DNA from: Fructobacillus apis
GTDB lineage: Bacteria; Bacillota; Bacilli; Lactobacillales; Lactobacillaceae
Length of the DNA: 64,000 nt
NCBI RefSeq assembly: GCF_023893635.1
Contig: NZ_JAMWYK010000001.1
Location: 62,001 to 126,000, forward strand
Reading direction: 5' to 3'
Below are positions 50,883 through 59,196 of this stretch, piece after piece (position 1 is the first letter of the stretch; every line of letters starts with the position of its first letter). Under the pieces are notes generated by a model. It was not told where the DNA came from and made no database searches. It saw nothing but the letters and a program-made list of their open reading frames with translations. Both the position numbers and the translations under genes were made by a program.

Positions 50883-52232
50883 TTAAAACTGCTTTTCCTC
50901 TAGTTTTTGATAGTAGTCGGCCTGCATTTCACGCAGGAGCGTTGCTAAGTATATCTCGGCTGGCGCCTCGTCGACCATCGTAAAGAAGTCGAGCCAACGG
51001 TAGTGGTCCAGAGTGGCGAGGTCGTAGTGCTTCTCATCCTCCACCACTTCGCCGTTGTAAAGCAGATTGCCTGCTTCGTCGACGCCAAGACCGGCTGTCA
51101 CCATTTTACCAAAGACTTTGCCCCGGAAACCGGAACCTTTGATTTTTTGGGTGAGTAATTTGCCCGCCTTCTTCTCCCATTCAGCCACCCAGGCCTTCAG
51201 GTCATGACCGGAAAGCGTGAGTTTCATGGGATGAATGGAATGTGGAATGTCCTTTAGGAAGGTGTACTTGGACTTTGGCCCAGCCGGCAAATCGTTTAAG
51301 AAAAGACCGGTTGAGGCGATGGCAACGGGCAGGTCCATGAAGTCCTTCAGGGCTAAAAGACAGTCCTGTGCTTGCTCTTCTTTGGTAATGGCCTTTTCGT
51401 AGGTCGTGGCCATGATGGTCTCTTCTTGGTCGATTCCCTCTTGGTCGATGTCAGCGACCCATTCGGCGTCACCTGATTCTTCCGGCAGGTCGTCCGTATC
51501 GAAGGCCTTCACCCAGACGTTAGTCACCTTGTGATTGTCGTCCAGGGTCATCTTTACTTGACCGACATTTGCGCCGTAGCGACCGGCAGCTGCGAGCCAG
51601 GTACCGTTATCGAGTTCCCCGTCAGGCAGCAAGTGGTGTGTGTGCGCACCGATGATCAAATCGATGTCGTAGTCCTTGGCGAGGTCACGGTCAACGGGCA
51701 GTCCCAGATGGGAAAGTAGGATGACGACGTCGGCCTGTTTTCGCATCTCGGGGAGGTAGCGGTCCAAGACGTCTTCGGGTTCTTCGGGATACCAGTCAAG
51801 CGTGTGATAGGTCTGCATATATGGCGCCGTCATTCCAATCACGGCAATCTTGGCACCGTTTGCGGAATTATAAATCTTGTATGGCTTGGCCCAGGCTGGC
51901 TGAGTCCGGTCAGCGCCGTCCTTCATGTTTGCCAAGAGAACGTCGAACTTGGCCTTGTCGTAAAGGTGGTTCAGTTCGTTGTGGGGCATGACGAGGCCTT
52001 CGTTGTTACCAATCGTGACGGCGTCGTAGTCGGCCTCGTTTAGAATGTCGATGTTGGCCTTCCCAAGTGTGATGTCGGTCAACGGGTGGAAACGGTCGAT
52101 GGCATCCCCAATGTCAAAGCGGAAGATGGTGCCGTTTTCGTCGGTCCCCTTCAGCAAAAAGCGCTTTATCTTTGGCCAGGGGCCGAAGTGCGAATGCATG
52201 TCATTGGTGTGTCTGATGTCGAGTGTTTCCAT
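50883..52232 (-). CDS. yunD: Metallophosphatase / 5'-nucleotidase family protein YunD
   Basis: A 449-aa enzyme of the UshA/CpdB superfamily without a signal peptide, so probably cytosolic. The metal site is built from HTNDMHSHFG near residue 8, FDIGDAID near 39, TIGNNEGLVMPHNE near 96, LSHLGLP and GAHTHHLL. The C-terminal 5'-nucleotidase domain follows. The NDMHSH start and linkage to yutD match Bacillus YunD. Substrate unknown. Confidence 0.9.
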   Translation of the reverse strand: METLDIRHTNDMHSHFGPWPKIKRFLLKGTDENGTIFRFDIGDAIDRFHPLTDITLGKANIDILNEADYDAVTIGNNEGLVMPHNELNHLYDKAKFDVLLANMKDGADRTQPAWAKPYKIYNSANGAKIAVIGMTAPYMQTYHTLDWYPEEPEDVLDRYLPEMRKQADVVILLSHLGLPVDRDLAKDYDIDLIIGAHTHHLLPDGELDNGTWLAAAGRYGANVGQVKMTLDDNHKVTNVWVKAFDTDDLPEESGDAEWVADIDQEGIDQEETIMATTYEKAITKEEQAQDCLLALKDFMDLPVAIASTGLFLNDLPAGPKSKYTFLKDIPHSIHPMKLTLSGHDLKAWVAEWEKKAGKLLTQKIKGSGFRGKVFGKMVTAGLGVDEAGNLLYNGEVVEDEKHYDLATLDHYRWLDFFTMVDEAPAEIYLATLLREMQADYYQKLEEKQF

Positions 52233-52312
52233 GTTGCCCTCCTTAACTTTTATCTTAACATTATTTTGGCGTACTTCTCTTAAATTTCATCTAAAAATGG
52301 GTAATAAAAAAA

Positions 52313-52335
52313 GTCGCTGCCACAGGCAGCGACTA
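52313..52335 (-). terminator. Xaa-Pro peptidase gene terminator
   Basis: AGTCGCTGCC, loop ACA, GGCAGCGACT, with a T-run on the minus strand. One of the strongest hairpins of the window. Confidence 0.85.
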
Positions 52336-52342
52336 AAACGTC

Positions 52343-53434
52343 TTAGCGTTCGATGACAAGCAGTTCCTTTGGAATCCCTGACGTCAAAACTTCATGACCG
52401 TCTTCTGTTACAAGCACGTCGTCCTCAATTCGAACACCACCCTTGCCCTGCAAGTAGATGCCGGGTTCAATCGTTAAGAGGTTACCCGCAACGATTTCGT
52501 CGGATGAGCGCGTGGACAAGACTGGTCCTTCGTGAATGTCCAATCCGGCACCGTGTCCCGTTGAGTGGTTGTAGTATTGACCGTAACCCTCGTCTGAGAT
52601 GTAGTCACGTGTCACGGCGTCCACTTCAGACGTGGACAAGCCAGGCTTCAAGACGTCGATGCCGTCCTTGTTGGCCTGCAAGACAATCTCGTAAATCTTC
52701 TTCAATTCGGGATCAATTTCGCCCATGGCAATGGTACGGGTCACGTCGGACGTGTAACCGTCAACGTAGTAACCAAAGTCAATGGTGACCAAGTCTCCCT
52801 TTTCCAACTTCTTGTCCGTTGCGGTTCCGTGGGCCATCGCTGACCGGGCACCGGATGCCACAATCGTGTCAAAGGATGGCTTGTCGGCTCCGTATTCCTT
52901 TTGCAAGGCGTCCAAGCGGTTGGCGACTTCGCGTTCCGTCATACCGACCTTGATTTCTTCCATCAATTGGTTGAAGGCCTTTGTTGAGGCGGCAGCGGCC
53001 TTGCGCAAGGCTTCGGCTTCCGCTTCGTCCTTCACTTCACGAAGGGCTTCAACGGCGCCTGGAATGGCGTCGAAGGTCACCTTCATTGGGAGCAAATCTT
53101 CGACTTGTTCGTAGATGGCGTATGGCATGTCGGCTTCGAATCCGAGCTTCTTGATACCCATAGCTTGTACCTTGCGAACGGCTTCTTCATAGTAGCCACG
53201 CGTGATGGAAAGGGAAACACCTTGAGGCAAGGTGTCCACGTATTCGTTTTCGTAACGGGCGTCCGTGATCAAGACGGCGTCGGCCAAGGAGACAACCAAG
53301 GCACCATCCCCCGTTCCACCAGAGAAACCAGTCAAGTAGTTCATGTTTGAACCGTTAGTGATGAGCAAGCCGTCCAATTCCAACTGCTTCAACAGCTTTT
53401 GTAGCCTTTCGATGCGCTTTTCAAAGTATCCCAT
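52343..53434 (-). CDS. pepQ: M24 family Xaa-Pro peptidase
   Basis: A 363-aa creatinase-fold metallopeptidase cleaving Xaa-Pro bonds. The two-metal ligands are Asp in TIDFGYYVDGYTSD (two), His in HSTGHGAGLDIHEGP, Glu in LLTIEPGIY and Glu in GVRIEDDVLV. The N-terminal creatinase_N domain is complete. Length fits PepQ/YkvY-type cytosolic prolidases. Exact specificity (dipeptidase or aminopeptidase) is not settled by sequence. Confidence 0.92.
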   Translation of the reverse strand: MGYFEKRIERLQKLLKQLELDGLLITNGSNMNYLTGFSGGTGDGALVVSLADAVLITDARYENEYVDTLPQGVSLSITRGYYEEAVRKVQAMGIKKLGFEADMPYAIYEQVEDLLPMKVTFDAIPGAVEALREVKDEAEAEALRKAAAASTKAFNQLMEEIKVGMTEREVANRLDALQKEYGADKPSFDTIVASGARSAMAHGTATDKKLEKGDLVTIDFGYYVDGYTSDVTRTIAMGEIDPELKKIYEIVLQANKDGIDVLKPGLSTSEVDAVTRDYISDEGYGQYYNHSTGHGAGLDIHEGPVLSTRSSDEIVAGNLLTIEPGIYLQGKGGVRIEDDVLVTEDGHEVLTSGIPKELLVIER

Positions 53435-53550
53435 GGTAAACCTCCAAATGTCTGAACGTTATTTTTATCTGTCTTCGTTTTTGTCATTGTAGCACAAGTT
53501 CTCATCCAATTCTCATAAAAAGGCGGAATCAATCAAAATTGCACAAAAAA

Positions 53551-53567
53551 AGCAGCCCGAAGGCTGC
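53551..53567 (-). terminator. rplU-rpmA terminator
   Basis: GCAGCC, loop CGAA-type, GGCTGC, with TTTTTTT on the minus strand. Confidence 0.75.
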
Positions 53568-53581
53568 GTTTTCTCAACAAA

Positions 53582-53893
53582 TTATGCATTCAACATCTTG
53601 TTGTATTCTTCCCGAGTATAAACGGAAACTTGGCGCTTTTCGCGACCCTTACGTTCGAACTTAACCACTCCGTCAGTCAATGCAAACAACGTATCGTCGT
53701 TTCCACGCTTAACGTTAACACCTGGGTAGATGTGCGTTCCACGTTGGCGGTAGATAATTGATCCAGCCGTCAATGCTTGTCCGTCGGCAACCTTCGTACC
53801 AAGACGACGACCCGCTGAGTCACGTCCGTTGGCAGATGATCCACCTCCCTTGTGGTGGGCAAAGAGTTGTAAGTTATCTTGATTCATCAACAT
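53582..53893 (-). CDS. rpmA: 50S ribosomal protein L27
   Basis: A 103-aa L27. It has the Firmicute N-terminal extension ending in [13 protein letters not shown], the site cut by protease Prp after Phe in Staphylococcus. The mature N-terminus reaches the peptidyl transferase centre. [11 protein letters not shown] and [10 protein letters not shown] are conserved. It follows rplU by 27 bp. The prp (ysxB) gene normally placed between them is missing here. Confidence 0.97.
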   Translation of the reverse strand: MLMNQDNLQLFAHHKGGGSSANGRDSAGRRLGTKVADGQALTAGSIIYRQRGTHIYPGVNVKRGNDDTLFALTDGVVKFERKGREKRQVSVYTREEYNKMLNA

Positions 53894-53920
53894 AAGTCTA
53901 TTCTCCTTTTACAGTGATGA

Positions 53921-54220
53921 TTACGCGATGGAATCAATCGTCACGCGCGTGTATGGTTGGCGGTGTCCCTGCTTCGTGTGGGAGTGCTTCTTAGGACGGT
54001 ACTTGAAAGTAACAACCTTCTTTTCCTTACCTTGCTTTTCCACAGTAGCAGTAACCTTAGCACCTTCAACAAAAGGTGTACCGATCTTTGAGTCGGTCAA
54101 GACTACTTGGTCGAAGACAACCTTGTCTCCTTCTTGGGCGTCCAACTTTTCAACAAAGATGGTATCACCTTCAGCGACCTTGTATTGCTTGCCGCCAGTA
54201 ACAATAATTGCGTATGCCAT
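53921..54220 (-). CDS. rplU: 50S ribosomal protein L21
   Basis: A 99-aa large-subunit protein: [17 protein letters not shown] at the start, [22 protein letters not shown] at the end. First gene of a two-gene operon with rpmA, behind a good promoter and a structured leader. Confidence 0.98.
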   Translation of the reverse strand: MAYAIIVTGGKQYKVAEGDTIFVEKLDAQEGDKVVFDQVVLTDSKIGTPFVEGAKVTATVEKQGKEKKVVTFKYRPKKHSHTKQGHRQPYTRVTIDSIA

Positions 54221-54318
54221 TATTGAATTCTCCTTTTATACTTAGACTCACCAATCCGAGGCGGTTTTAACAACGATCTTTCAACCTGAATTGTGTGGTT
54301 GTAGCTGCGCTAACAACT
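54221..54318 (-). promoter_or_regulatory. Candidate L21 ribosomal protein leader
   Basis: A roughly 98-nt leader precedes rplU, with local inverted repeats (for example GTTGTTA and TAACAAC types). L21 leaders are a known autoregulatory class in Firmicutes. Membership was not tested by covariance model. Confidence 0.45.
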
Positions 54319-54323
54319 CATTA

Positions 54324-54352
54324 AGTATAGCAGGGGACTTTAAAAATTGCAA
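54324..54352 (-). promoter_or_regulatory. rplU promoter
   Basis: TTGCAA (54347-54352), 17-bp spacer, TATACT (54324-54329) on the minus strand. Confidence 0.75.
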
Positions 54353-54355
54353 GAA

Positions 54356-54967
54356 TTAGCTCTGGATAAAGAATTCTTCTCCCCTATTCTGCTGGACATG
54401 GCAGGAAAAGTCAAAGAGGGCCTGGGCGGATTTTTTCGTTCTTCCCGTTGAGTTGCGCCAGAGCAGCTTGAATTCTTCCACCAGCTCTTCCGGTGGAAAG
54501 GGCATCCCCTCCTCCAACCACAGGGAGACGGCCGCAAAGTAGGCGGCCACCATCATTTCCCACTGGAACACAATCCGCGTCTTCATCGGTCCCGGCACCA
54601 TGTCGAGCAAGGCGGTGTCCCGCTGCTTTCGCAATCGTTCAACCAACAGGTAGACAAGGCTCGCATCCTTATTATGGTTAAAAACGGCGTGGTAGAAGGT
54701 CCCCTTGTCCGCTACCTCTAGCAGCATGCTGTAACAGGAGAAGGTTCCCTCGCTGTGCTGCAGCAGTTGATCAACTAAGTGGCTGTTCACGTCGTAGATT
54801 AAATCCGCCTTGTTATTATAGTGCCGGTAAAAGGTTCCCCGGGTAATGTGGGCGTGAACCAGTAATTCTGAAATTGAGAACTTCTCCTTTTTCGTCATTA
54901 AAGCAATTGCCGAACTACGTAGTACTTGTCTCGAACGCAAGACACGTGCGTCCATTAATTTTTCCAT
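54356..54967 (-). CDS. TetR/AcrR family transcriptional regulator
   Basis: A 203-aa regulator. The N-terminal HTH is FSISELLVHAHITRGTFYRHYNNKADL (about 29-55), and the C-terminal domain is of the larger Firmicute type with several Trp and Phe residues that may line a ligand pocket. GGGAG precedes the ATG. No target operator could be identified. The nearest candidates are pnuC and the SMR transporter upstream on the same strand. Confidence 0.9.
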   Translation of the reverse strand: MEKLMDARVLRSRQVLRSSAIALMTKKEKFSISELLVHAHITRGTFYRHYNNKADLIYDVNSHLVDQLLQHSEGTFSCYSMLLEVADKGTFYHAVFNHNKDASLVYLLVERLRKQRDTALLDMVPGPMKTRIVFQWEMMVAAYFAAVSLWLEEGMPFPPEELVEEFKLLWRNSTGRTKKSAQALFDFSCHVQQNRGEEFFIQS

Positions 54968-55076
54968 GAGCTTTCTCCCATCGCTTTTTATTCGTGCTGA
55001 ATAATCAACACTAATTCACGCTGAGTATAGCAAGGGTCAAGCCCAAAGGCTCTTTTTTGTACACGAAATGGCAAAA

Positions 55077-55114
55077 GAGGTCAAAAGCGCGTCCTAAACG
55101 ACACTTTTGACCTC
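55077..55114. terminator. pnuC terminator
   Basis: A perfect 11-bp stem GAGGTCAAAAG/CTTTTGACCTC around a 17-nt loop with T-rich flanks on both strands. Confidence 0.8.
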
Positions 55115-55153
55115 TTTTTCTTTTCTTTATTCAAGAAATAAGTTAACGAGTTA

Positions 55154-55924
55154 TTACACTCTTTCGGCAATTTCCTTCTTTACGGAACGGGCCCATGGTG
55201 AGAACCACAATCCAAGAACGTCGTTACCTAAGTACAAGATGTACGTTGCGAAGAGAACCCAGTTGGCATCCCCTTGCAAAGCCGTAAGTCCCCAGAGGGA
55301 AACGGACATAATTCCTTGCAAAGTCCACATCCAGTATTGAGCGCGGTACTTTGAAATCGTCAACGTTGCACCGACGATACCAATCGTTGCGGCAGCCGCA
55401 TCGATTTCAGGACGGGGAGCGTTGAAGACGTACGCGTCCATGGCAAACAACAAGATGTAGGCAACGATGGCCGTAACGACACCGATTACCCATCCGTTCT
55501 TATCCATGGCCTTGATCTTACGGTTCTGCCATGCGTTACCAAAGAGCATGAAGTTCAAGTCCAAGGTAACCAAGTAAATCATTTGCATCACGATGTCTGA
55601 GTAGTTGCGTGAGTGGAACGCAACGATTGAAATCAAGATGGCGGAAATGAATCCTAACAAACCGTTGATTCGACGGTTTGCCGTAATGGCCAAAGTACAA
55701 GTGAACCCGATGGCTCCCCCGAGCATTGACATCACTGACAAGTAGTTCAAGCCGTGGGCCAAACCAGTTGAGACGATGACAATAAGACCAATTGCGAGCC
55801 ATACGTATGATGAACGGTCCCAACCTGAGAACCCTTCCTTATAGTATGACCAAGTGAAAATCTGCTTCATGTTTGCCTTAACTTCAGGCCAAGTGAAACC
55901 AGACTTTGTTTGTTGTTCTGCCAT
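55154..55924 (-). CDS. pnuC: Nicotinamide riboside transporter PnuC
   Basis: A 256-aa membrane permease importing nicotinamide riboside for NAD salvage. Seven to eight hydrophobic segments and family blocks: NYLSVMSMLGGAIGFTCTLAI, NGLLGFISAILISIVAF, DLNFMLFGNAWQNRK, and the terminal ATYILYLGNDVLGLW. A strong CAGGAGG site precedes the ATG. A hairpin (GCGCGAA/TTCGCGC) sits between it and the SMR gene. Confidence 0.94.
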   Translation of the reverse strand: MAEQQTKSGFTWPEVKANMKQIFTWSYYKEGFSGWDRSSYVWLAIGLIVIVSTGLAHGLNYLSVMSMLGGAIGFTCTLAITANRRINGLLGFISAILISIVAFHSRNYSDIVMQMIYLVTLDLNFMLFGNAWQNRKIKAMDKNGWVIGVVTAIVAYILLFAMDAYVFNAPRPEIDAAAATIGIVGATLTISKYRAQYWMWTLQGIMSVSLWGLTALQGDANWVLFATYILYLGNDVLGLWFSPWARSVKKEIAERV

Positions 55925-55969
55925 GTTTTCCTCCTGTATCGCGCGAAGATGGCTATTCGCGCAAAAAAA

Positions 55970-56296
55970 TTAATGTACGCGCCCGAAGAGGTTGACCAAA
56001 ATCACCCCGATAATGAGTAAAATCAGGCCAACAATCGTTTGCCAGTTCAAAGAGACTTTGAAGAGGAGCACACTTAAGCTCGTGATTATTAGTATACCAC
56101 TCGCACACCAGGTGGCATACGCCAGGTGAACTGGAATGTAACGAACGACAATTGCTAATAAGAGGAATGAAACCCCGTAGCAAGCCAAAGTTAAGATTGT
56201 CGGTAACAATTTTGTAAAGCCGTCTGTCGAGCCGATTAACATGGTACCGCTGGTCTCAGCGGCAACAGCTAAAAATAGATAAAAATACGGTAACAT
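55970..56296 (-). CDS. Small multidrug resistance (SMR) family transporter
   Basis: A 108-aa four-helix transporter of the EmrE/Gdx family. Glu14 in AVAAETSGT is the essential proton/substrate carboxylate. The family signature YATWCASGILIITSLSVLLF lies in helix 3, and helix 4 ends the protein. It could export quaternary amines, or guanidinium if of Gdx type. Sequence alone does not decide. AAGGAGA precedes the ATG. It is upstream of pnuC on the same strand. Confidence 0.92.
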   Translation of the reverse strand: MLPYFYLFLAVAAETSGTMLIGSTDGFTKLLPTILTLACYGVSFLLLAIVVRYIPVHLAYATWCASGILIITSLSVLLFKVSLNWQTIVGLILLIIGVILVNLFGRVH

Positions 56297-56483
56297 TTCC
56301 GTCTCCTTTACTACCGGAATATTATCCTTTATTTACCAGAAATTAACAAGGACAACAATCGTCCCTAGACCGCTTTTATAAAAGTCTGAGACGCCCCCGA
56401 TAAAAAGGCAACCAAGCCTTTAATTAGACTAGAAATGCCCTGTTCTTTCTGCTAAACTAAGTCCTGTGCTTTATGAATTTTTC

Positions 56484-56557
56484 GCGCTGGTAGCTCAGCT
56501 GGATAGAGCAGCCGGTTTCTACCCGGCAGGTCGAGGGTTCGACTCCCCCTCAGCGCA
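56484..56557 (+). tRNA. tRNA-Arg (anticodon UCU)
   Basis: A 74-nt cloverleaf: acceptor GCGCTGG/TCAGCGC, D-arm GCTC/GAGC, anticodon stem GCCGG/CCGGC with loop TTTCTAC (anticodon TCT, reading AGA), variable loop AGGTC, T-arm around TTCGACT. The T-stem has one A-C mismatch. Discriminator is A, and CCA is not encoded. Confidence 0.95.
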
Positions 56558-56563
56558 TGATCA

Positions 56564-56589
56564 AACAGTCAGGCTTTCGCCTGGCTGTT
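56564..56589 (+). terminator. tRNA-Arg terminator
   Basis: AACAGTCAGGC / GCCTGGCTGTT stem with TTTC loop and T-run, seven bases after the tRNA. Confidence 0.85.
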
Positions 56590-56961
56590 TTTTATTATAG
56601 GTAGCCGTTCAAAGGTTGGCTACTTTCAGGGTGATTTAGGGCATAAAAAAATCCCAGACTCTTTCGCCTGGGGACTTGATGTACCTAAAGTTTATACCCT
56701 AATTCTTTCTTTGTAAACTACTTTAAACGTTCCCATGACAGTATTTTTATTCAATTTTTTTGTCTCGGTACTACTCTTTTTGGAAGCACAAATTATCACC
56801 CCTTTTTATTATCTTGGGTCGGGTCTGACTTTTATAGCTTGAGTGTCGTTTAGGGCGTGAACTGGTTGCTTTAAGACACCTTGCAATTTTTCTGAAGTCC
56901 CATACAATAAGGGGGAAGATTAAATTGAATTTTTAGATAAGAAAAATCGAAAGAGGAAACT
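56590..56961. other. AT-rich intergenic stretch next to tRNA-Arg, no gene seen
   Basis: About 370 bases that are clearly more AT-rich than the surrounding genes. Only short reading frames without ribosome sites are visible. A small hairpin CCCAG...CTGGG with a minus-strand T-run lies at about 56651-56672, which could end a minus-strand transcript. The tRNA setting would suit an old integration site, but no repeat of the tRNA 3' end was found. Confidence 0.5.
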
Positions 56962-57219
56962 ATGGTCCAATACAATTTCGTAGTGGCTTCCGCTCGGGTC
57001 GAAACGAACGTTTCTTTACCCCTCGCCCCACGCGCAGGCGACGTCATCTCACTCACCACAGGCGTTGACACGCCCCACTACTTGGTGCAACGCGTTGAGC
57101 TGTTCGCCAACTCCGACGTCGTGAACGTCCACGTGCAACGCTTCCCTGATCAACTTTCAGCAAAGCTTGCCATCGACGGTTTCCGAAACACACGCGGCTT
57201 TGTCGAAACGGATAAATAA
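56962..57219 (+). CDS. Small uncharacterised protein, 85 aa
   Basis: Unrecognised. ATG 56962 follows AGAGGAAA. The protein is mainly beta in appearance (VVASARVETNVSLPLAPRAGD, VISLTTGV, YLVQRVELF, VVNVHVQRF), about the size of a small beta-barrel, with no signal peptide and no Cys. It stands alone on the plus strand with its own terminator. Confidence 0.7.
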   Translation: MVQYNFVVASARVETNVSLPLAPRAGDVISLTTGVDTPHYLVQRVELFANSDVVNVHVQRFPDQLSAKLAIDGFRNTRGFVETDK

Positions 57220-57230
57220 ATAATTAAAAA

Positions 57231-57252
57231 AGGACTGCCATCCGGCAGTCCT
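57231..57252. terminator. Bidirectional terminator (85-aa gene / trmB)
   Basis: AGGACTGCC, loop ATCC, GGCAGTCCT, with A-run and T-run on the two sides. Confidence 0.85.
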
Positions 57253-57268
57253 TTTTTTGTTTCTTCAA

Positions 57269-57928
57269 TTAGAAGTGAGCCTTAATCTTGTAGATTGGTT
57301 GCCCCTTGGCCAAGAACTTTTCTTCGTACTCGGTCTTGATGTTTCCTTCGACCTTGTCTTCGTCGGCGTGCAAGTCCAACGTGTAGTCTTCCGGCGTCCA
57401 GCGCATCCCGAAGTCCATGAAAGAAACCATGGAGTATTCAAACAAGTGACGGTTGTCCGTCTTGAATTCCACTTCCCCACCTTCAGGCAAGACAGCCTTG
57501 TAAGAGGAAAGGAAGGACTTGTAAGTCAAACGACGCGCTTCGTGACGCGTCTTTGGCCATGGATCAGAGAAGTTCAAGTAAATCTTTTGAATCTCGGCCT
57601 TTTCGAAGTATGTTTCGACTCCTGAACCGTTTCCGTAGATGTAACGGAGGTTTGGCAACACACCAACCTGGTCGTATGACTTACGACCAGCAATGGCCAC
57701 TGCCGTTTCTTGAATTTCCATTCCGATGTAGTTGATTTCAGGGTGTGCCAAGGCCATCCCCAAGATGAACTGTCCCTTACCGGAACCAATTTCAACGTGG
57801 ATGGGTTGTTCCTTGTCAAAGATGCCCTGCCAGTTGCCCTTCAATTCTTGGGCGTGGTCCTGTGTGATGACCAAGTCTTCGTGAGCTTCGAGCCATGGCT
57901 TAGCCCATGGTTTTGAACGTAAATGCAT
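57269..57928 (-). CDS. trmB: tRNA (guanine46-N7)-methyltransferase
   Basis: A 219-aa class I SAM methyltransferase placing m7G46 in tRNA. HVEIGSGKGQFILGMA is the SAM site, YIGMEIQ follows, and LNFSDPWPKTRHEARRLTY is the family signature. GAGGATAA precedes the ATG. It is 14 bp downstream of ecsB, so it is likely the third gene of the ecs operon. Confidence 0.97.
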   Translation of the reverse strand: MHLRSKPWAKPWLEAHEDLVITQDHAQELKGNWQGIFDKEQPIHVEIGSGKGQFILGMALAHPEINYIGMEIQETAVAIAGRKSYDQVGVLPNLRYIYGNGSGVETYFEKAEIQKIYLNFSDPWPKTRHEARRLTYKSFLSSYKAVLPEGGEVEFKTDNRHLFEYSMVSFMDFGMRWTPEDYTLDLHADEDKVEGNIKTEYEEKFLAKGQPIYKIKAHF

Positions 57929-57942
57929 AATGTTATCCTCTA

Positions 57943-59196
57943 TTATTTAAGATTTTGTTTGAAGTAAAATCGGTCGAGTACGACCGTAGTGACCAAACCA
58001 GCTACCAAGACGATGGCCGCTGCCTGCACGCCTTGCAATGGTAGCAAAGCGATGCTTAATAGCACGGTGACAAAGCCGTTGATACTGGTGAGCACGCGAC
58101 GGAAGTCGCTTTGCTTTTTTTCCTTATCGGCAAAGAGCAGGTCCGTCCAAAGGACCGCTTCGACCTTTTCGTAAAACGGCAGGAGCTGCTTGCCCATCAA
58201 GTAGATGAGCAAAGCGGTCAACGCGGCGAAGAGCCAAGCGCTTGTCGAATCAACCGCCAAAAGCAACACGTAAAAGACCAGCACTTGTCGTACCACCAAG
58301 TTCAAACCGGACTGGCTGCGGAACAGCTTCTTCCAGATGAGCTGCTGGTAGGCGGATTGCTTGCCGAGACAGTTGACGATAACGTCGAGGTAGGCGCGAC
58401 GCTTGCTACTGCTTTGACGGCCCGGCACCTGAGCAAAGAGTGAGAAGAAGCCGTAGCGCTTCCCTTCCTCTTTTTCCGCCAAGGCGATGGCGTTGTAAAA
58501 GCTAATTGTTCCCCGCTTCTTCATGTAACGCGTCTGGTAGACACGCAAGAAAGCAAAGAGAAAGGAGAAAAACAAAGCAATCGCTTCCACCCACACGTTC
58601 AGGTAGATAAAGCACCAGAGCGTGATAAGAGCGATTGTCCAGTTGACGCGGGCCAAAAGCTTTGGCTGCTCAGCCAACTTGGCTGAAATCAAGCTTGCCA
58701 CCTGTCCTTCAATCATGGCGACCTTCAAAAAGAGCACCAATAAGAAGAGCAAGAAGGCAGACACCCAGTCCATGTCCGTGTTTGCGATGATGGGCAATGA
58801 TACGATGAAGAATATCGCCTGCCAGAAAACTGAAAGCACGAATGAAAAGACCTTTGCCTGCTTCAAGTAACCGTGAACGAGCAGTCCATCCCCCGCCGAC
58901 AGAAAGACGGCGTCGGCTTTTTTGAAGTAGGTCTGCAGGTTACCAAAGAGTAAGCCAAGCGACAACCAGACAAAAAGGGCGAGTTGCCAGTAGGTCCAGC
59001 CTGTGCTGCCAATCGTCAAATCCTGGTTCATGACCGAGCGGTAAACGAGTACCGCCCCACCAAAGGCAATCATCAAGAAAATCAGAAAGTGGTCGTTGAA
59101 AAGCAGCTTCAGATACTTTTGATTTTCCTTCAGGCTCTTACCCCGTCTCAGTGCGTATAAGTCGCGTAATTCAATTGTGGCATCTACCTTTTTCAT
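57943..59196 (-). CDS. ecsB: ABC transporter permease EcsB
   Basis: The 417-aa membrane partner of EcsA. Eight to ten hydrophobic segments are arranged as in EcsB, with a basic cytosolic stretch between segments (PGRQSSSKRRAYLDV). In Bacillus, Ecs loss affects secretion, competence and intramembrane proteolysis. Its start overlaps the ecsA stop by four bases. Confidence 0.92.
   Translation of the reverse strand: MKKVDATIELRDLYALRRGKSLKENQKYLKLLFNDHFLIFLMIAFGGAVLVYRSVMNQDLTIGSTGWTYWQLALFVWLSLGLLFGNLQTYFKKADAVFLSAGDGLLVHGYLKQAKVFSFVLSVFWQAIFFIVSLPIIANTDMDWVSAFLLFLLVLFLKVAMIEGQVASLISAKLAEQPKLLARVNWTIALITLWCFIYLNVWVEAIALFFSFLFAFLRVYQTRYMKKRGTISFYNAIALAEKEEGKRYGFFSLFAQVPGRQSSSKRRAYLDVIVNCLGKQSAYQQLIWKKLFRSQSGLNLVVRQVLVFYVLLLAVDSTSAWLFAALTALLIYLMGKQLLPFYEKVEAVLWTDLLFADKEKKQSDFRRVLTSINGFVTVLLSIALLPLQGVQAAAIVLVAGLVTTVVLDRFYFKQNLK

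Noticed and set aside
56297-56470. Possible guanidine riboswitch ahead of the SMR gene
   Set aside because: The CTAGGGACG and GGACGATTGTTGTCC pieces only loosely recall ykkC or mini-ykkC motifs. The conserved core and paired ACGR loops are not present.
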